A DNA stretch of 10,791 bases, taken from positions 1 through 10,791 of the forward strand of contig JAICTU010000319.1 of the NCBI GenBank assembly GCA_025936205.1, written 5' to 3'. The notes below the pieces were generated by a model that saw only the letters and a program-made list of their open reading frames with translations, was not told the origin of the DNA and did not search any database. Shown piece after piece: positions 7,940 to 10,791 of the stretch (position 1 is the stretch's first letter; every line of letters begins with the position of its first letter). The position numbers and the translations under genes were made by a program. This DNA comes from Polyangiaceae bacterium. GTDB taxonomy: Bacteria; Myxococcota; Polyangia; Polyangiales; Polyangiaceae.

Positions 7940-8716
7940 TCATCGGCGCAGGCGTCCGCGCCGCCGCATCAGCTCCTCGGCGTGGACTTGATCATCCTTG
8001 TAGTCGAGGCACAGCACGTACATGGCCAGGTTGATGGCGAGCCGCAGCGCGTGCTCTCGCTGCTCCTCACCGCCCGGTTCAACGGGCAGGGTGTAGCCTC
8101 CGCCTTTTTCCTGGGCGAGCGCTCCCAGCAGGTCGAGCGACGAAAGCAACACGCAGGCCATCTTGCCGTTATTGATCGCCTCCAGATAGGCCGGCCCCTT
8201 CACACGCCCAACCGGTCCATCATCCAGCAGATAGTAGGACTTGTAGAGGACATGCTGCTGCGGCAGCTGCACCACCGGGCTCTCGGGCAAGACGCGGGCG
8301 AGCTCCGCTCGCACGCTGCGTCCGAAGGCGCCCGAAGCGGGGTCGGAGTCATCTACGAACAGCACACCACCCAGGTTCAGGTAGATGCGCAGGCCGCGCA
8401 CCTCGGGTTCCGACAGCGGCTGCACCGCTTCGCCTCCGAACCAGACCGTGAAGGGCTCCTCCAGCAACTGGGACGAATCGGCCGCCACCGTCCCGATGCT
8501 GAGTCGCGCCGGCGCGCTCGTCCTGCGGATCAATTCCCAGGACCAGCTCGTGGGGCCGGTGCTGCGTGGGCCTTCCAGGGCGCGCTTCGAGGCGGAAAGC
8601 ACGCGAGGATGAAAGGCGCCGTCTTGACCGAACGCGAATGCACCGCGCGCGCTCCCGAGAGCGGCCAGCGCCAGGAGCGCTTCACGCCGATTCAGTCGAA
8701 GTCGCGGACGCGCCAC
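7940..8716 (-). CDS. DUF4159 domain protein with twin-arginine signal
   Basis: This 258-residue protein starts at GTG 8716, with GAGG seven bases upstream. The N-terminus LRLNRREALLALAALGSARG carries paired arginines (R10-R11) before a hydrophobic stretch and a likely AFA cleavage site (26-28), so export by the Tat pathway is probable. The rest matches DUF4159: WFGGEAVQPLSEPEVRGL, YLNLGGVLFVDDSDP, a conserved HVLYKSYYLL segment, LLSSLDLLGALAQE, and the terminal ALRLAINLAMYVLCLDYKDD followed by QVHAEELMRRR. DUF4159 has an amidotransferase-like fold and no proven activity. Its start overlaps the end of the upstream lipoprotein gene by 25 bases, so the two are very likely translated from one message. 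It is usually found beside MoxR, DUF58 and VWA genes; here it pairs with the VWA-like gene downstream. Confidence 0.9.
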   Translation of the reverse strand: MARPRLRLNRREALLALAALGSARGAFAFGQDGAFHPRVLSASKRALEGPRSTGPTSWSWELIRRTSAPARLSIGTVAADSSQLLEEPFTVWFGGEAVQPLSEPEVRGLRIYLNLGGVLFVDDSDPASGAFGRSVRAELARVLPESPVVQLPQQHVLYKSYYLLDDGPVGRVKGPAYLEAINNGKMACVLLSSLDLLGALAQEKGGGYTLPVEPGGEEQREHALRLAINLAMYVLCLDYKDDQVHAEELMRRRGRLRR

Positions 8717-9345
8717 GCTCCATCCTCACGCTCCAGCTTCACGGTGTGTCCACCGGGCAGACGCGCCGTGGCACGGCGACCATCGACCTCGATGTCCACG
8801 GTCGTCGGGTCTGCCAAGGCCTCGACCACACTCGCCAGCTGAGCATCCAGAGACCGGGCTGCATCTGCCGTCAGCACGCGCAGTAAACCCGCAAAGCTGC
8901 GCCGGGCCAGCACCTCGCGCAACTCGCGCAGCGCGTCTTCCGGATTGGCCGCTCGCGCGGGCAACGCTGCCGCAGCCTCCACGCGAAAGGCGCCGTCCTC
9001 CAACACCACGGACGCTATCCGCTCATCGGAGTACTCGATGCGCGCCGAGGTCTCGACGCGGGCGTTGGCGTTCGTGGCGGACGTGGCCGCGGCGACCAGC
9101 TCCGCGCGATCCCGGGCGAGGACCTGCTCGACCCCTCTGTGCCCGAGGGCCTCCCGCGCCGACGTGCTCAGCAGCGCGTACACGACATCGGCATCGCCGC
9201 GCTGGAGTGCCTCATTCCAGCGCTGCACGGCCAGCTTGGGATCGGGAAGCTGCGCCGGCGCACAAGCCAGACAAGTGAGCGCGGGCAGGGCGGAGAGCGA
9301 GAGCACCGGCAGCGCGGAGACGATTCCGGCGGCACGGTTCAGCAT
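8692..9345 (-). CDS. Probable lipoprotein with duplicated NTF2-like modules
   Basis: The 217-residue product starts at ATG 9345. The first 28 residues form a signal sequence ending in ALTCLAC. Cys28 would be the lipidation site, but the -3 and -2 residues (C, L) do not fit the lipobox well, so plain secretion is possible. The mature part contains two similar modules. Each starts with an amphipathic helix pair (RWNEALQRGDADVVYALLS; LREVLARRSFAGLLRVLTA), continues through A-A-R-x-x-L-like helices, and ends in beta strands closing on DGAFRVEA and DGAWRVRD. This layout resembles small NTF2-like/DUF4878-type lipoproteins. No catalytic residue is evident. It is the first gene of the operon with the DUF4159 and VWA-like genes. 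The 49 bases upstream must hold its promoter and that of the divergent small membrane protein; I see no convincing ribosome-binding site. Confidence 0.75.
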   Translation of the reverse strand: MLNRAAGIVSALPVLSLSALPALTCLACAPAQLPDPKLAVQRWNEALQRGDADVVYALLSTSAREALGHRGVEQVLARDRAELVAAATSATNANARVETSARIEYSDERIASVVLEDGAFRVEAAAALPARAANPEDALRELREVLARRSFAGLLRVLTADAARSLDAQLASVVEALADPTTVDIEVDGRRATARLPGGHTVKLEREDGAWRVRDFD

Positions 9346-9394
9346 CGCAGATGGCTAGCGAAACCCGGGCAGCTTGGCTACCCTTTCCGCAGCG

Positions 9395-9637
9395 ATGAGC
9401 GCAAATGGCGGCCAGGAGCGCCAACGGCGGGTTCGCTTAGCCACGGGGCCGCTCTCCGTGGGCGCGCTCGGAACCGTGGCAGGAGTTGCGCTGAGCCTGC
9501 TCGGCGGCGGCGATTTTGCAGCTGGAATGACCCTGACGGGTGCGCTGCTGTTGCTTTACGGCCTACATCGCCTGGGCAGGCTGGGTGCGGATCCGCCTGC
9601 CGATCGAGCGCCGGATGGCCCTGCCTCAAAGCTCTGA
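9395..9637 (+). CDS. Small two-helix membrane protein, unknown function
   Basis: The product is 80 residues from ATG 9395; an in-frame TTG at 9374 would add seven. A basic N-terminus (ERQRRVR) precedes two hydrophobic segments, about residues 20-37 and 41-57, joined by a short GGGD turn, and a charged, Pro-rich C-terminal tail. By the positive-inside rule both ends face the cytoplasm. I do not recognise the family. It is divergent from the lipoprotein operon, and its last 12 bases overlap the end of the convergent exported-protein gene. No strong ribosome-binding site is visible, so the call rests on the clean helix pattern and the fit between its neighbours. Confidence 0.55.
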   Translation: MSANGGQERQRRVRLATGPLSVGALGTVAGVALSLLGGGDFAAGMTLTGALLLLYGLHRLGRLGADPPADRAPDGPASKL

Positions 9638-10498
9638 GCGCAGCACGGCAATCGCGACTCGCGGGGCGAGATCGGGCGCTGCCTGCACACCAAGCGCGAA
9701 GGTGCGCCCCGTGATGTCCAGCAGAGTCGAGAAGCTCCCCTGCGGGCTGAGGTGTGCGAGCGGGTCTCGTTGCGCGATCGTCTGTGCATTGACCTCCGGC
9801 GACGCAGGCGCTCCGTAGACGTCGCTGCCCACGATCACGAACACATAGAGCAGGGGCACGTTCTGGCGCGTTCCCCGCAGCTCCAGCTCCACCTGGCTGC
9901 GCAAGGAAAACTCCAGGCGGTAGGCGTAGCTCGACCATGCCCAGCCCGTCACATACAGGGCCCGCACTGCGTCGCCGACCTTGACGCCCTTGGCCGCGAC
10001 CCACTCCGCATCAGGCTTGCCCTTGACGCCATGCGCTTCCGGCATGGATCCGAGCGCCTCGACGTAATCACCGTTCGCGGCCTTCGCCAGCCCGGGGAAA
10101 CCCGGGAACAGCGGCCTGCCTGCCATTCGGTCCTGCTCGCGGTCATTGCGCACCACCATGCCGTCCAGGCTGGCCAGCGCGAAGAAGGTCGACTTGGCCA
10201 CCCGGAGATCCTGGACCTTGTCATGCGCCCGCGTGAGCAAACGGCGAGCGGCCTCCGGATCCGTGAGCGGATCGGGCTCGTCCGCCCAGTGCTTGGCCAG
10301 CTCTTCCGCGCCGCGCGGCAAGCCCTGGCGAATCTCCGTCGTGTCCTGCTTCGCAGTGTCGACCAGGTGCTGCGCGTGCGCCTGAGTCCGGTTCAGAGTC
10401 TCTTGATTGGTGCGCTCGCACTCCGGTAGGGCGCAGAGGAGGAATGCGGCAGCGAGCCCGCGCAGGGCGCCCCGCCTGGTGGAAGAAAGGCTGCTCAT
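9626..10498 (-). CDS. Exported protein, possible Cache-like sensor fold
   Basis: The 290-residue product starts at ATG 10498. The N-terminus SSTRRGALRGLAAAFLLCAL has a twin-arginine-like motif (T7-R8-R9) followed by a hydrophobic core and cysteines at 22 and 27, so it is exported and perhaps lipidated. A helical segment (about residues 30-100) is followed by a part with Cache-domain flavour: FFALASLDGMVVRNDREQD, then RPLFPGFPGLAKAANGDYVE, then YVTGWAWSSYAYRLEFSLR and a strand-rich end with a second putative sensor-like half. No kinase, GGDEF or methyl-accepting output domain follows, so if it is a sensor it must act through a partner. The Cache link is inferred from pattern only. It starts 21 bases after the peroxiredoxin gene, probably in one operon. 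Confidence 0.7.
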   Translation of the reverse strand: MSSLSSTRRGALRGLAAAFLLCALPECERTNQETLNRTQAHAQHLVDTAKQDTTEIRQGLPRGAEELAKHWADEPDPLTDPEAARRLLTRAHDKVQDLRVAKSTFFALASLDGMVVRNDREQDRMAGRPLFPGFPGLAKAANGDYVEALGSMPEAHGVKGKPDAEWVAAKGVKVGDAVRALYVTGWAWSSYAYRLEFSLRSQVELELRGTRQNVPLLYVFVIVGSDVYGAPASPEVNAQTIAQRDPLAHLSPQGSFSTLLDITGRTFALGVQAAPDLAPRVAIAVLRSEL

Positions 10499-10519
10499 GC
10501 TGGAAACGCGCCTGCTCGC

Positions 10520-10791
10520 TCAGCCCAGCGCCGCCGCCGCGGCCTGAACCTTTTCCACGTGGCCGTTGACCTTGACCCCTCGCCAGGCGTTGCGAATGAC
10601 GCCGCTCGCGTCCACCAGGAAGGTGCTGCGCACGACGCCCATGTACTCGCGACCGTAATTCTTCTTGAGCGCCCAGGCACCGTACGCGCTGGAGAGCGAC
10701 TTGTCCGCATCGCTGAGCAGCGTGAAGGGAAGCTCGTACTTCACACGAAACCGCTGGTGGCTGGCAGAGCTGTCGGGGCTCACGCCGAGCA
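10520..10791 (-). CDS. bcp: Peroxiredoxin, BCP/PrxQ type, N-terminus beyond the window
   Basis: The C-terminal 90 residues of a thioredoxin-dependent thiol peroxidase, which reduces hydrogen peroxide and organic hydroperoxides in the cytosol. The visible part begins LGVSPDSSASHQRF and continues with KYELPFTLLSDADKSLSSAYGAW, then REYMGVVRSTFLVDASGVIR and VKVNGHVEKV, all standard for the BCP/PrxQ family. The peroxidatic Cys motif lies in the missing N-terminal part. Only the resolving position could differ, and no cysteine is present in the visible part. The frame runs straight off the right edge; the GTG at 10783 is internal, not a start. The 3' end is complete, and the gene is followed after 21 bases by the exported-protein gene. 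Confidence 0.95.
   Translation of the reverse strand, partial: LGVSPDSSASHQRFRVKYELPFTLLSDADKSLSSAYGAWALKKNYGREYMGVVRSTFLVDASGVIRNAWRGVKVNGHVEKVQAAAAALG

Overview
The window is GC-rich, densely coded bacterial DNA. The GC level, the alanine- and arginine-rich coding style, and the mix of exported HEAT-repeat, DUF4159 and VWA/amidotransferase-like proteins fit Myxococcota (a Polyangia-like myxobacterium). That placement is inferred from style and gene content, not from a marker gene. I see no rRNA, tRNA, CRISPR array, insertion sequence or phage gene.

Layout. Bases 1-329 (+) hold the 3' end of a Pro/Ala-rich protein with a Cys-rich tail. A perfect hairpin at 344-368 separates it from a convergent gene at 406-2967 (-) for a large exported HEAT-repeat protein. 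Upstream of that gene on the same strand is a stand-alone nucleotidyltransferase, 3053-3910 (-), of the inositol-1-phosphate cytidylyltransferase type. A 426-base intergenic region (3911-4336) rich in symmetric elements separates it from the divergent gene for myo-inositol-1-phosphate synthase, 4337-5650 (+). A strong 12-bp-stem hairpin at 5664-5691 closes the synthase gene and, from the other side, a three-gene minus-strand operon: probable lipoprotein (8692-9345), DUF4159 protein (7940-8716) and a VWA/class I amidotransferase-like membrane protein (5692-7902). A small two-helix membrane protein (9395-9637, +) diverges from that operon. Its stop overlaps the end of a convergent gene for an exported, possibly Cache-like protein (9626-10498, -). 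That gene follows a BCP-type peroxiredoxin, truncated by the right edge (10520-10791, -).

How they work together. The synthase makes inositol-1-phosphate from glucose-6-phosphate, and the divergent enzyme would activate it to CDP-inositol. The consumer of CDP-inositol (a CDP-alcohol phosphotransferase) is not in the window, so the end product (inositol lipid, di-myo-inositol phosphate or an inositol-decorated polymer) is open. The lipoprotein/DUF4159/VWA operon looks like the envelope half of the uncharacterised systems that elsewhere contain MoxR ATPases and DUF58 proteins, here without those two partners. The most interesting part is the inositol locus with its structured divergent control region.
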